This document shows positions 14,093 through 23,278 of a stretch of DNA of 34,972 nucleotides, piece by piece. The notes under the pieces are model-generated. The model did not search any database. It saw nothing but the letters and a program-made list of their open reading frames with translations, and had not been told where the DNA came from. Where the stretch lies: contig WHTF01000030.1 of assembly GCA_009379725.1 (NCBI GenBank), forward strand, positions 1-34,972, read 5' to 3'. Source of the DNA: Deltaproteobacteria bacterium (GTDB lineage: Bacteria > Desulfobacterota > Binatia > UBA9968). The translations under genes were made by a program, and so were the position numbers. Each line of letters opens with the position of its first letter. Positions within the stretch are counted from its first letter, which is position 1.

Positions 14093-15920
14093 CTAAGAAG
14101 CGATTGGTTGGAAAACTTCTTTCTTTTGCTTGCCGACGTAAAAATCGAAAAATTTGGCCAAGATATGCATTTTGTTAAGACTCTTGGAGTCAAGCCTGTT
14201 TTCTGAAAACAGTTTCTCAACCTGTTTTCTCTTAAAAGCAGGAGAGTCGCACACCGCCTGAGCGTATTGCCTTCGCCGTTCATTCCAGCTGATGCTGTGC
14301 CCGTATTCCATACGCCTTTTCACACTCTGCACCGAATACCAAACCCTCCGGAGCGAATGCAACAGAAACGGCAAACGCGCTTCCCACTTTAGTGGCACAG
14401 GAAAGCTTGATGCCGGATAGTCCCCAAGCTTCTTAAATCGATAGAAACCCGCATAACAGTGGGCTCTCTGGTACTGTATCAACTCGGTCGGCGTACTGAA
14501 GTAACTGTCAAGCACCGCACTATCTAAGTAGGGGAAGATTAGCTGTGTATATTGACAGCCGGGCATCATCGCGTATCGAACTCTTTTCAGGTTTCGGTTG
14601 GCCAGCCTCTGCCAGATACAGATATCCGAGAAAGTGGCTCGCCATTCTTCAGAACGAAAACTGCCCTCCCACTCCATCTTCGTTTTCTCGACTGCATCTA
14701 AGCTCACACCGTCCAACAAATCTCGCGCCTTCTCAAAGGACAGAAGCTCCATTTGGCTTTTAAGAGCGTATTTCGCCAGATCCGCAACTTTGTCGAAATG
14801 TTCCGGCTCCGGAACCGTCAGCTGTCCGCTGATCGGGCCGCCGGCTAAACCCCACCAATAGATGTTCTATTTCGCGTTCGGCACATTGCTTTCCCAACCC
14901 AGCGAAAGCCCAGCCATCGAAAATACTGCCCTCTGAATAAACGAACACGTTATTCTTTATGTTCTTTAACTCGCTAGCTGACCAGGCTGTCATGTGGAGC
15001 GTGTGGACCGGTACGTTCATCAGTGAACAAAGTTGCTGCGCCACGGGATCATCAAAATTGCGCGCCCAAAATCGCATTACTTCGAAGGAGCGCCGATTAT
15101 ACGCCAATGCACTCAACACGACTCTCGAATCGTGGCCGCCGGTTAGCCCAAGTCCCAAAGTCTTTCCATCAGTTCTGTCGTAGACTCGATCGATGAAGTC
15201 TTCCATTGAATGAACAAGCGATTGAACTGCTTCTTCTAAGACCACCCGCTTTGAACGTTTTGGCACATTCCAGTAGTGGAATGAGGTCTTTGAACCGGCA
15301 CGAAAGACGTTTATCGTACAGGGCAACTGAATGCTGACGTTTCTTAGCAGTGTTCGTTCGCCGATAGGAAAGCCGACAGTCAGGAATTGGAAAGCCGCGT
15401 CAGGGTCAAGATCGAGCGACCGTAAACGTCTGAAGGAGGCAAGATTGGACGAGACAACCAGGCTATCTTTTTCAAAGGACCAGTACAAAACCCGCACGCC
15501 TAACCTGTCGACAAAAGTCGATAGCACGGAGGATTGACGATCGAATAGAAACCCGGAGAAGCAGCCGTTTAAAGCCGCTATCGCTTCGCTCTTTTCGTCG
15601 TTGTAGTTTTGCAGCAGCATCTTCGCCAGATTCGGATCCTCGCCGCACAACGGCCGGTAGTCATGAAAGTCTCCATAGAAATCTCCTTCAACGAAGCAGA
15701 TAGACTGTGCATCTTGGTAAAACGACCAGGTTCTCATTAGCGCAGTAGTTTGCGGTCTCAATAATCCGAGAGCAATCCCCTTAGCCGCAACTACCATCTT
15801 GTTTGTCCCAAAATCACCGACAAACCCTTCCAATCCACTGGTAACCATTCCTGTCAATTCCTGCTCGGCGCCCTTGCCAATTACTAGGATCCAACCAAAC
15901 AAGTAGTTTTGCCTTGTCAT
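14093..15920 (-). pseudogene. Asparagine-synthase-like protein, broken by a one-base frameshift
   Basis: Two frames together make one protein of about 608 residues, matching the 610-residue paralogue at 24452-26284. The first frame (ATG 15920, AAGG ribosome site) covers a GATase-like N-terminal fold and the PP-loop LGLTGGHDSRVVLSAL of the synthetase domain. After LLVG at about 14850 the sense continues in the next frame as GLAGGPISGQLTV and runs to 14093. The shift maps to a run of four G (CCCC at 14850-14853 on the plus strand), so one extra base explains it. It could be a real mutation or a base-calling error. The N-terminus has no Cys2, so glutamine hydrolysis of the usual kind is not expected even if intact. 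It is last in the leftward gene group. Confidence 0.82.
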
Positions 15921-15940
15921 TCACTGCCTTTTAAACTGTA

Positions 15941-16873
15941 TTATTTCTGTGCGAGCACAGAGTTTGAATTGACTCCCAACGGTGACTTTCTTGATTTTAC
16001 GTGGAGGAGCGGGATGTCGCGATAGCCAATAAGTTTTACATCGGGACTATAGAGAGCATCCCGAAGCCGCGGGCTAAGAAGCACTTCGAGTTCCAGCGTT
16101 CTGGATTCATGGTAGGAGGACCAATGCTTCAACTCGTCGTCGACATATCCTGGATGGGCGACAAACTCATTGATGCCGCGTGGCATGTTCTTAAGCATCA
16201 TTAGATAATTCTCGACAGTGAGATTTTGCGGTTCCATATGTGAAATGCCGACCCAAAGATCCGGCATGACGAGTCCGCGCTCAAGCGCTTTCTTTCGCAG
16301 CCACATAATATAGACGTACTTCGGGATTCGAGTGAAGGTCTCGAAGAGGAACAATGAATGTCGCAGACGCGGAAATGTATGCTCCAGTCCGACGCGATAT
16401 TTATGAGTGCGTATACGCCCGACACCGCTTTTTTCAACCACATCGAGGAAAGCGGCGTAAAGTCCAGGCAATCGGTGAAGTCCCATATGAAAATCCACGT
16501 GGGAAAAAGCATCACCCGCCAGATCGCGTGTTTTTTCCAACTGAGCAGCCATCTCGGCGCGCAGCTCAGCCAATTTGATTTTCCCACGAAAATAACGCCT
16601 CATGAAACTCTTGTAGAAGAACTCGCCATTCTCATCGACCAGGGTTGGCACCTTGCCTGGAGACAAGACCGGTCTTCCGACTATCGGATTGACATGACAG
16701 CCGACGGATATCTCTGGATGTTTGCGCAAAAGTTTAGGTAAATTATCGGCGTGTGGAAAATTCACATTGGCGGAGAGGCTGCGAACTGTGCCAAATTCCA
16801 CGGCTTCCTCGATGGCACGAGAGATTCCAGCGGTAAAGCCGTAGCCGTCAGCGTTGATAATTAACAAACGCAT
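15941..16873 (-). CDS. YdjC/ChbG-type carbohydrate deacetylase
   Basis: A 310-residue protein of the YdjC/ChbG family (Pfam PF04794), metal-dependent N-deacetylases of amino sugars. Metal-site candidates are Asp9 in IINADGYGF, His60 in VGCHVNP, and His125 in SHVDFHMGLH. A later EFVAHPGY matches the C-terminal family motif. In most members the first motif reads NADDFG; here the second Asp is Gly, as in the paralogue at 19508. ATG 16873 lies inside the end of the preceding GT4 gene with AGGA upstream, so the two are coupled. It probably trims an acetyl group from a lipid-linked or nucleotide-linked amino sugar of this polysaccharide; the substrate is unknown. Confidence 0.88.
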   Translation of the reverse strand: MRLLIINADGYGFTAGISRAIEEAVEFGTVRSLSANVNFPHADNLPKLLRKHPEISVGCHVNPIVGRPVLSPGKVPTLVDENGEFFYKSFMRRYFRGKIKLAELRAEMAAQLEKTRDLAGDAFSHVDFHMGLHRLPGLYAAFLDVVEKSGVGRIRTHKYRVGLEHTFPRLRHSLFLFETFTRIPKYVYIMWLRKKALERGLVMPDLWVGISHMEPQNLTVENYLMMLKNMPRGINEFVAHPGYVDDELKHWSSYHESRTLELEVLLSPRLRDALYSPDVKLIGYRDIPLLHVKSRKSPLGVNSNSVLAQK

Positions 16874-18099
16874 GATTTTCCTAAAAGCCGCAAATAAAGC
16901 TGTCCAATCTTGTCAGCCTCTTTTTCCCAAACCATGTGTTCAATCGCTGATTTGCGAAGCCTGGCTCCAGGATTCTCCCCGTTATCGATCCTTTCGACGA
17001 GTTGAACAGCCGCGTGGGCATAATCGATCGGAGCCCCGCCATCAATAATACATATGTCGTCCGCGCCTATCTCTGCTTGATCTAAAATGTGCTGGAGAAC
17101 GGGCATGTAAGATGAAACCACGGCGCACCCGACGGCCATGTATTCACAGACCTTAACCGGCAGTGCAACCTTTAAATGAGGCCCTAACCATGGATGCACG
17201 TCCAATCCCACCTTGGCATTGGCCAACAGTTGAGGAATTTGCTCGTGCGGGATTTTCCCGAGCAACACACAACCGTCTGGAATTGTTTTGCGCATGACTT
17301 CATCAATCTCCGGCGAAACTCCAACTACCAGGGAGCGTGCGGATGGCCGTAGTTGATGAAATTTCCTTAGCGTATTCGCGAGGAAGCTGGCTCTTTTTAA
17401 ATTCAGTGTGCCGAGATGAACCACATCGAACTCGCGCTCACGAGGCTCTTTGATCATTTTTGCTGCTTCATGAAAGAACTTTTGGGCAACAAAGTTGTAA
17501 GCAACCACCCGCTGTTTATTGCGAAACTTATCCGCCAGTGGAGGGGTTACCCCAACGATGGCATCCGCCAACAATGCCAAACCCTTCTCCACCGTGTTTG
17601 TGAGAATTCTCACCAGGGGTCTAGACGGCGACGGCAACCAATCTCGAACGAGCATAAGGTTAGCAAAGTCCTCATGCACGTCGTAAACAAACTTACTGTG
17701 GCGCCACCAAAGTTTCGCCAGCGGAAGAGTCACGAGCATTTCCGCGTCGTGAAAGTGGATGATGTTCGCGTCGAGCCGTCGCGCCGCCCAAAAGCAACGC
17801 CATGGCTGCCACAGAAACCGCATCAGTCGTGATGACGGTTTCCGAACGCGTACTGTGCCAATTTGGGCGGACTGTTCTCCCTCAAGCTGGCCCACAAGCG
17901 TGACATTTGCGCCCAAGAGCTGGATACTGCAAGCCTGTTTGCTGTAGATTCTTGAATCGGTGAGATCGTGACCTGATGTCACAATCAGCACGTTCAACCC
18001 AGCTAGTGGATGATCAGGGCACAACGCGCCGTTAGCTACTTGCTCCAACGGCTGTTTGCGTGGATGTGTGATTTGATGCGCTTCCGAGAAGTCTTGCAT
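16861..18099 (-). CDS. GT4 family glycosyltransferase
   Basis: A GT-B glycosyltransferase of about 412 residues. The N-terminal domain begins LNVLIVTSGHDLTDSRIY and carries IIHFHDAEMLVTLPLAK. The C-terminal domain has the sugar-nucleotide block KVALPVKVCEYMAVGCAVVS with Glu as the likely donor-binding residue. The start is unsure: ATG 18099 overlaps the preceding gene by 68 bases and lacks a close ribosome site, and TTG codons just after that gene's stop (near 18020 and 17990) are alternatives. A longer frame to 18312 is rejected because it lies over the PaaK-like gene. Its end overlaps the deacetylase gene by 13 bases, so transfer and deacetylation may act on the same sugar. Confidence 0.87.
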   Translation of the reverse strand: MQDFSEAHQITHPRKQPLEQVANGALCPDHPLAGLNVLIVTSGHDLTDSRIYSKQACSIQLLGANVTLVGQLEGEQSAQIGTVRVRKPSSRLMRFLWQPWRCFWAARRLDANIIHFHDAEMLVTLPLAKLWWRHSKFVYDVHEDFANLMLVRDWLPSPSRPLVRILTNTVEKGLALLADAIVGVTPPLADKFRNKQRVVAYNFVAQKFFHEAAKMIKEPREREFDVVHLGTLNLKRASFLANTLRKFHQLRPSARSLVVGVSPEIDEVMRKTIPDGCVLLGKIPHEQIPQLLANAKVGLDVHPWLGPHLKVALPVKVCEYMAVGCAVVSSYMPVLQHILDQAEIGADDICIIDGGAPIDYAHAAVQLVERIDNGENPGARLRKSAIEHMVWEKEADKIGQLYLRLLGKSCVC

Positions 18100-19498
18100 A
18101 GGTTTCCCGCATCTCCGGCCGGTCCGCGAGACGCACAACAGAGACGGTTTTTCCTTGTGGCGTTTTAGGAATTTCCGGGACTTCAACGATAACAATATCC
18201 AGGCCGCCGATACGTGACAAAATGTCGTCTCGAACCGCGAGAGCGTCTTTCGCGCTGTAGTCGCGGCCGGCACGGACGAGCAAAAATGCATGCCCAGGAC
18301 TGTCCTGCACAAACTGGGATGAGTGAATACGTGGGCTGCGTCTAAATCCCGCTAACCTGCCGATTTTTCGGCCACTGCTCGTAATCACGTAGTCGTCGAC
18401 GCGACCCTCCAGATTGGCGATAATGGGTTGGTGATTATCACAGGCACAATTCTGATCTTCAGCCCATGCGGCATAATCGGCCACTCGGTATCGGATTAAC
18501 GGCATCACATCGTTTAAAAGGCCGGTTGCAACGATTTCTCCCACCTCATCGGGTCCGCACGGAGAACCGTCGTCGCGCAAAATCTCCAAAATGCCTGCCG
18601 CCGGAACGACATGCATGCGGCCTTGCGGACACTCCATTGCTATAGAGACTCCTTCACATTGGCCGTAGCTATCAAAGCACTTGCAACCAAAGAATGTTTC
18701 AATGCTTTCGCGCATTCCTGGTAGCAGAGTATCTCCGCTAACGATCGCCGCTCGCAGCCGTACCGGTTTTATCCCGGCCTCCAAGGCGCTTTCCGCCAGC
18801 GCTGCAATAGCAGACCCATAACCGGTGATCCATTTAGAGCCATAATCATGCAATGCCTGTACGTAATCAGCGGCGGTGTTTTTGGACACATGATAACTAG
18901 ATAAATAAAGCTGTCGCCAACGACGATTAAACCGCCAGTAAGGCGGTCCTGCCGCGCTACCTTGAACAATCGTTCGGCTTCCCATCATCGCGCGGGGCAT
19001 ATTTTGACTAACGCCGGCTACATTGCGAATCGCAACCTCCACTAACGCCCACCACTTAGGGAGCATCGACATCGGCTGGTAAATGCGCAGTGCGCTTCCC
19101 GTGGTGCCGCTGGTTTTATCCATCCACAACGATTTAGGTTCCGTTCCCTCCACAATAAACTCTCTCTCGTTTTGCCGGAGTGACTGTTTGTCTAAAGTTG
19201 GCAGGATGCGCAGATCAGCGGGCGAACGGACTGATTTCCAATCTATTCCTTGCCACCTCATCTTGTAGTACGGAACACGCCTTGCCGCCAATTCCACCAA
19301 GGCACGAAGTCGCTCACTTTGCCACGCTTCCGCATCGGTACGAGACCATGTTTGCCAGTTCTCGAATTTCTGTCGCCAGTCTTCGTAGCCATCGCCATAG
19401 TAAGCTTTCTCGAGGTATCCGGCATAGAAGCTGAGCGCGGCTTCCTGAACAAAGACCGGCAAGCGCCAATAGAGTTCCATTTTCCAGTCGTGAATCAC
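18032..19498 (-). CDS. Phenylacetate-CoA-ligase-like (CapK/PaaK) adenylate-forming enzyme
   Basis: A 488-residue member of the ANL superfamily, CapK branch. The ATP-phosphate loop is TSGTTGSALRIY; SYGQCEGVSIAMECPQG supplies the adenine-side motif; PLIRYRVADYA (with the ribose-binding Asp) and GRVDDYVITSSGRK precede the C-terminal domain, ending PKTPQGKTVSVV, which contains the usual late Lys. CapK-like enzymes are frequent in capsule and EPS loci, where their acyl or aminoacyl substrate is mostly unknown. The start is GTG 19498; ATG 19480 would remove six residues. It lies nine bases after the deacetylase gene at 19508-20440 and overlaps the GT4 gene, and a second CapK-like gene lies at 26338. 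Confidence 0.88.
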   Translation of the reverse strand: MIHDWKMELYWRLPVFVQEAALSFYAGYLEKAYYGDGYEDWRQKFENWQTWSRTDAEAWQSERLRALVELAARRVPYYKMRWQGIDWKSVRSPADLRILPTLDKQSLRQNEREFIVEGTEPKSLWMDKTSGTTGSALRIYQPMSMLPKWWALVEVAIRNVAGVSQNMPRAMMGSRTIVQGSAAGPPYWRFNRRWRQLYLSSYHVSKNTAADYVQALHDYGSKWITGYGSAIAALAESALEAGIKPVRLRAAIVSGDTLLPGMRESIETFFGCKCFDSYGQCEGVSIAMECPQGRMHVVPAAGILEILRDDGSPCGPDEVGEIVATGLLNDVMPLIRYRVADYAAWAEDQNCACDNHQPIIANLEGRVDDYVITSSGRKIGRLAGFRRSPRIHSSQFVQDSPGHAFLLVRAGRDYSAKDALAVRDDILSRIGGLDIVIVEVPEIPKTPQGKTVSVVRLADRPEMRETYARLLGSASNHTSTQTAVGASS

Positions 19499-19507
19499 TG
19501 TTGATTC

Positions 19508-20440
19508 TCAAATTGCGTCAAAGCTTATGATCTCGACGCCGGCAGCTCGCGCCATGTCACACAATTCTTTTTTGCGAAGAATCGCTAACTCCCGCGCCCG
19601 GTCGTCGTAGTAGGTCGACCAGCGATGAAGCGTTTCATCGGGATAGGCGGGATGGCAGTAAATCTCATAGGTGCCGGCGGAAAGGTTTTTTAACACGCGT
19701 TTCCAGTTCTCAATATTCCCCTTGTTCCCGACTCCCGCATAGCCCAATGTCACCAACCGGTCCGCCATCCGCATCCCTGCGCCACGCGCCTTTTGCATCT
19801 GATGCTGGCGGTATCTATGCGCGGCCCAAACATGGGGTTTGCGCGAGTAAACCTTCAGTCGCGACCTTTTAGCATTGGGCGCCTCGAGACAGATGAGCGA
19901 CGCGTTATTGCGCATTCGTGGAATTTCCCATCTCCTCGCAAGTTTCAAAAACAAATCGAAATAGGCCAGATGCTGGTTGCCTTGAGAATCGATATGGGTC
20001 AGACGGTCTCCCGCTAACTCTTTGACCCTGCTAATTTGCGCATCAAACTCAGCTTCCATCTCAACAAGCGAAACCGCCTGCTGACGTAATAGTCGCGGAA
20101 ATTGGTGATTGAGCAGACAACCATCGTTTCCCACTAGGGACGGCACTTGCTCGGCTGGCAAACACGGCTTCCCCGCCATCGGGTTTAAGTGGACGCCAAT
20201 GCTGATATGAGGAAATTCTGAGATGAGATCTCTAACCCGCTCTACCTCTGGGAAATTCGCGTTGACACTGACACTCGATATAAAACGCCCTTCTCTGATG
20301 GCGTCAATAATTCCCTGCGTTGCACCCGATCCGAATCCGAAACCGTCGGCATTAACTATCAGCCTTCGACGACCAGTCATCGCTGTCGGAATCACACGAT
20401 TAGGATCCGTTGCAAGAGATCCAATTGCCGTATCATACAA
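19508..20440 (-). CDS. YdjC/ChbG-type carbohydrate deacetylase (second)
   Basis: 310 residues if read from TTG 20440 (AAGG seven bases upstream), or 290 from ATG 20380, which gives MTGRRRLIVNADGFGFG. The family metal motif is NADGFG with Asp32, followed by His84 in IGVHLNPMAGKPC and the THIDSQGNQH block (His149, His157), then IYCHPAYPDE. As in its paralogue at 15941, the second Asp of the standard NADDFG is Gly. The probable reaction is removal of an N-acetyl group from an amino sugar. It overlaps the end of the GT4 gene at 20433 by eight bases and precedes a CapK-like gene. Confidence 0.88.
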   Translation of the reverse strand: MYDTAIGSLATDPNRVIPTAMTGRRRLIVNADGFGFGSGATQGIIDAIREGRFISSVSVNANFPEVERVRDLISEFPHISIGVHLNPMAGKPCLPAEQVPSLVGNDGCLLNHQFPRLLRQQAVSLVEMEAEFDAQISRVKELAGDRLTHIDSQGNQHLAYFDLFLKLARRWEIPRMRNNASLICLEAPNAKRSRLKVYSRKPHVWAAHRYRQHQMQKARGAGMRMADRLVTLGYAGVGNKGNIENWKRVLKNLSAGTYEIYCHPAYPDETLHRWSTYYDDRARELAILRKKELCDMARAAGVEIISFDAI

Positions 20441-21707
20441 TGTCTTGCCTTTGCATTTCGGCGGACAGATTTTCTTCTGGTAATTCTTGCGCGAGCCGGT
20501 TCAGCGCAGTTGCCATGTTTTGCTTGATCATAAAGCGTTGCTGGACCCTACGCCTACCTATTTCTCCAATACGGACTCGTTCGTTGGGAACTGCAGCTAA
20601 ATCCAGAATCGCCTTCGCAAAAAGTGCCGAATCGAAAGGCGGAACTGCAACCAACGCTCCCGTGTCGTTTTCTATTTCCAGCACCGGCGGGATCGAAAAA
20701 GCAATTGCAGGAACTCCCACGGCCATTGCTTCCAGAAGACTGTTCGGCATTCCCTCATTATGGCTGGTAAACGCGAACACATCTGCCGCAGCGAGAAATT
20801 CCCATACCCTCTCCGGATGGCACGCCGGGAGAATCTTTATGATTTCTTTAAGATGCGGACTCTTATCCAACTGGCGCTGGATCGCTGTCGTTTCATCGAA
20901 AGCGGGGTTGGCACCGAGCATTACACAGGTAATTTTCAGATCGTGCTCCGCGGCTAAAGAAACTGCTTCCATCAGCTCGAAGGCACCCTTGTCACGGGAA
21001 ATCCGCCCGACACTCAGGACAAGCACCTGCTCGTCTGTCACACGCAGCTCCCGGCGCATTCTGCTGCGGATCTCCGTCCTCGGCAGGATAGGCGGTTCGG
21101 GAATGCCGCGTGGAAGAACCAGATGTCGATCAGGCGACAGCCGGCTTAGAGGCAGGGCTAGAAGCTCTGCAGCTTTTTCTAGTAGCTCTTGACTCTGGTA
21201 AAAAACGACATCGAGATGCCGAAGCGTGCGCGACACCGCTCGGTGAAAGCTGGTTCCTAAACGCTGGCGCACATCGCTTCCGGTGGCCCACCCGCCGGCT
21301 GGAAGCGCAAGATCTCGCCCTAACCTCCAAGCAATGCCTCCCGCTCCGGATAGACCGAATGACAGGATCGCGTCAAAGCGTGTGCGCCGGTAGATCTTTC
21401 GCGCCATTTGCCGGCACCAAAGAAAGGCACCCTGATTGAGCCAAAACGCACTCGCCACACAAGGAACTATTGGCACGGCAGGCCGATAAACAGCTACTCC
21501 GTTTCTCACTTCGTACCCTGGCGTTAGCGAGTACGCTTTCCATCGCGAGATGCATGAGGAAATAATAGGAGGAGCATACGGCCGAGGGACCAAGACTTCC
21601 ACGCCGTCACAGAGATCCTTCAAAGCAACAACACTCCTTTCATTGAAGATGCCGCTGAAGAGATGACCCGGTTTCGGATAGTCAGGTGTCACTACCAGGA
21701 TTTTCAC
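20433..21707 (-). CDS. GT4 family glycosyltransferase
   Basis: A 424-residue GT-B enzyme. The N-terminal half starts MKILVVTPDYPKPGHLFSGIF with the glycine-rich acceptor loop. The C-terminal half has VLSVGRISRDKGAFELMEAV and the donor motif HNEGMPNSLLEAMAVGVPAI, where Glu-X7-Glu binds the nucleotide sugar. This is a standard cytoplasmic-face glycosyltransferase for repeat-unit assembly. The start is GTG 21707 with only a weak ribosome site. The gene lies 72 bases after the O-antigen ligase gene and overlaps the following deacetylase. The sugar transferred is unknown. Confidence 0.92.
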   Translation of the reverse strand: MKILVVTPDYPKPGHLFSGIFNERSVVALKDLCDGVEVLVPRPYAPPIISSCISRWKAYSLTPGYEVRNGVAVYRPAVPIVPCVASAFWLNQGAFLWCRQMARKIYRRTRFDAILSFGLSGAGGIAWRLGRDLALPAGGWATGSDVRQRLGTSFHRAVSRTLRHLDVVFYQSQELLEKAAELLALPLSRLSPDRHLVLPRGIPEPPILPRTEIRSRMRRELRVTDEQVLVLSVGRISRDKGAFELMEAVSLAAEHDLKITCVMLGANPAFDETTAIQRQLDKSPHLKEIIKILPACHPERVWEFLAAADVFAFTSHNEGMPNSLLEAMAVGVPAIAFSIPPVLEIENDTGALVAVPPFDSALFAKAILDLAAVPNERVRIGEIGRRRVQQRFMIKQNMATALNRLAQELPEENLSAEMQRQDIV

Positions 21708-21779
21708 GTGCTACTTGTACTCTTCAACGTTATAACGTTATGAGGAGCAGATTAGAGCGCCGACTCGATCGCACCACGG

Positions 21780-23153
21780 CTACGACAGGCGCGAGACCCT
21801 TGGCGGGAGACGTTTTGTCGGAACTTTAACGAGCTTGTATCTGCGCTGCGCAACGCTAGAATCAGGTTGTCTTGATACTGGCGTCCTTGCCCGTTGTGTT
21901 CGGACCAAGTAGCTGCTGCTCGCCAATGCGTAGGATAATACCACCCAATAGTATTTACGATGATGGATGGTTCCCTTCATGCTGAGAAGCAGGACAAAAA
22001 GCAACATGACAAAAGGCAAAAAGCCTTGGACGCTATGACGGGATCTCCACGCGCACCGCCCGCAGAGCCATAGCCCGACAAAGAATGGGATAGCGCCCAC
22101 GATGCCCGTCTCAGCGAGAACCCAAAGGTAAACATTGTGCTCGTCTCGCATGGGTACTCCCAAACGCGGTCCCAATTCCCAAAGATGAACTATGGGCCCC
22201 CAGCCGACTATTGGGCTCTCGAGAATCATGCCTACGGCTTCGGGAAAAATCCTTTGGCGGCCGGCCAAACTTTGCTCGTAGAATGTGTGTTCCCAACGCT
22301 TTCGCACCGCATCAACCTGATAAGAGGCCACGACCAATACGACAATTCCGACCAAAGCGATCACCCCGAATTTGAGCTTGGTTGCGAGGTTTTTGCCTTT
22401 TAGAAAGAAAATCGACAGGGTTCCAGCAAGGGCTAGCACCGCTCCACGGGAACCGGTTTGCACCAGCGCTAGGGCGACGATTCCGGAGCCAAACCAAAAG
22501 AGCAACCGGCCTTTCCACTCATTTTTCAGCCTGCCATAACCAAGCCCAAACAGGGCGAGTAGCCCAAGTGACAGGATTGTTGCGAGCCCATTTGGATTGC
22601 CGTCAAACGCAGTTACGCGGCCTGCTTTTGAGACATCGCTTGTGATTCCTACAATCTGAAGGACGGCCAGGATGAGAGTGGCGCCGGCAATAGCCCATAA
22701 GGTCCCTTTGGCGACGCGCTCTTGTTGTAGCAAGTTATAGGCAATCCAGAAGAGGACAAACAATTGGACCAGTTTAAAAACTGAACCTACAAAAGACCGA
22801 GGAAAGGTCGGTATGTTTGGGGGAGTAAGAATCAGGTAAAGCCCCCACAACGTGTATATTCCTAGATAAACTGCAAACCACCAAAATGCCTTGGGAGGAA
22901 ACTTATAGCACAGTCTGTGCTGGAGCAGCGCAAATGCCGCCAAAGCGATTCCGAACAACCTAGGCAGTGTCGCTTCGATCCCGAGATCGAGTTCTTCAAA
23001 GGACAATAAAAAGACAAACGCATAAAAGGTGTAACGTACGAACCATTTCGCTGTATCCGTGTTTGCAATTGGATCAACACGTCCAAGGAGATGCGGGTTG
23101 ACGGCCACCCTGGTCCTTCCGAACCGAGGCCGTGACAATATGAATTGTGCCAT
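21780..23153 (-). CDS. O-antigen ligase / polymerase family membrane protein (Wzy/WaaL type)
   Basis: A 457-residue integral membrane protein with about ten to eleven hydrophobic helices, one long periplasmic loop near residues 270-345, and a basic C-terminal tail. The Wzy_C/PF04932 signature is visible: VQTGSRGAVLALAGTL, then AGRQRIFPEAVGMILESPIVGWGP, the family's ligase loop, and DEHNVYLWVLAETGIVG. Members either polymerise lipid-linked repeat units or ligate glycan to lipid A or protein, and sequence alone does not separate these. It is the only such gene here. No Wzx flippase or ABC exporter gene is in the window. Confidence 0.9.
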   Translation of the reverse strand: MAQFILSRPRFGRTRVAVNPHLLGRVDPIANTDTAKWFVRYTFYAFVFLLSFEELDLGIEATLPRLFGIALAAFALLQHRLCYKFPPKAFWWFAVYLGIYTLWGLYLILTPPNIPTFPRSFVGSVFKLVQLFVLFWIAYNLLQQERVAKGTLWAIAGATLILAVLQIVGITSDVSKAGRVTAFDGNPNGLATILSLGLLALFGLGYGRLKNEWKGRLLFWFGSGIVALALVQTGSRGAVLALAGTLSIFFLKGKNLATKLKFGVIALVGIVVLVVASYQVDAVRKRWEHTFYEQSLAGRQRIFPEAVGMILESPIVGWGPIVHLWELGPRLGVPMRDEHNVYLWVLAETGIVGAIPFFVGLWLCGRCAWRSRHSVQGFLPFVMLLFVLLLSMKGTIHHRKYYWVVLSYALASSSYLVRTQRARTPVSRQPDSSVAQRRYKLVKVPTKRLPPRVSRLS

Positions 23154-23278
23154 ACGTACTTCTCTCGATCGCTATTAAGGCACGCTTGAAAAGCCCAGGA
23201 TTAACAAACAGACAGCGGTGATGTCAGTGATGTAAACTTTACTGCCTTATCGATTCTGATCACCTTACGGCTTGGGTC

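Noticed and set aside
14840-14870. Programmed ribosomal frameshift in the asparagine-synthase-like gene
   Set aside because: The site is a plain four-G run without a slippery heptamer or evident downstream structure, and the paralogue needs no shift.
16861-18312. 483-residue form of the GT4 gene
   Set aside because: The extension lies over the 3' part of the CapK-like gene; GT4 similarity begins only near LNVLIVTSG.
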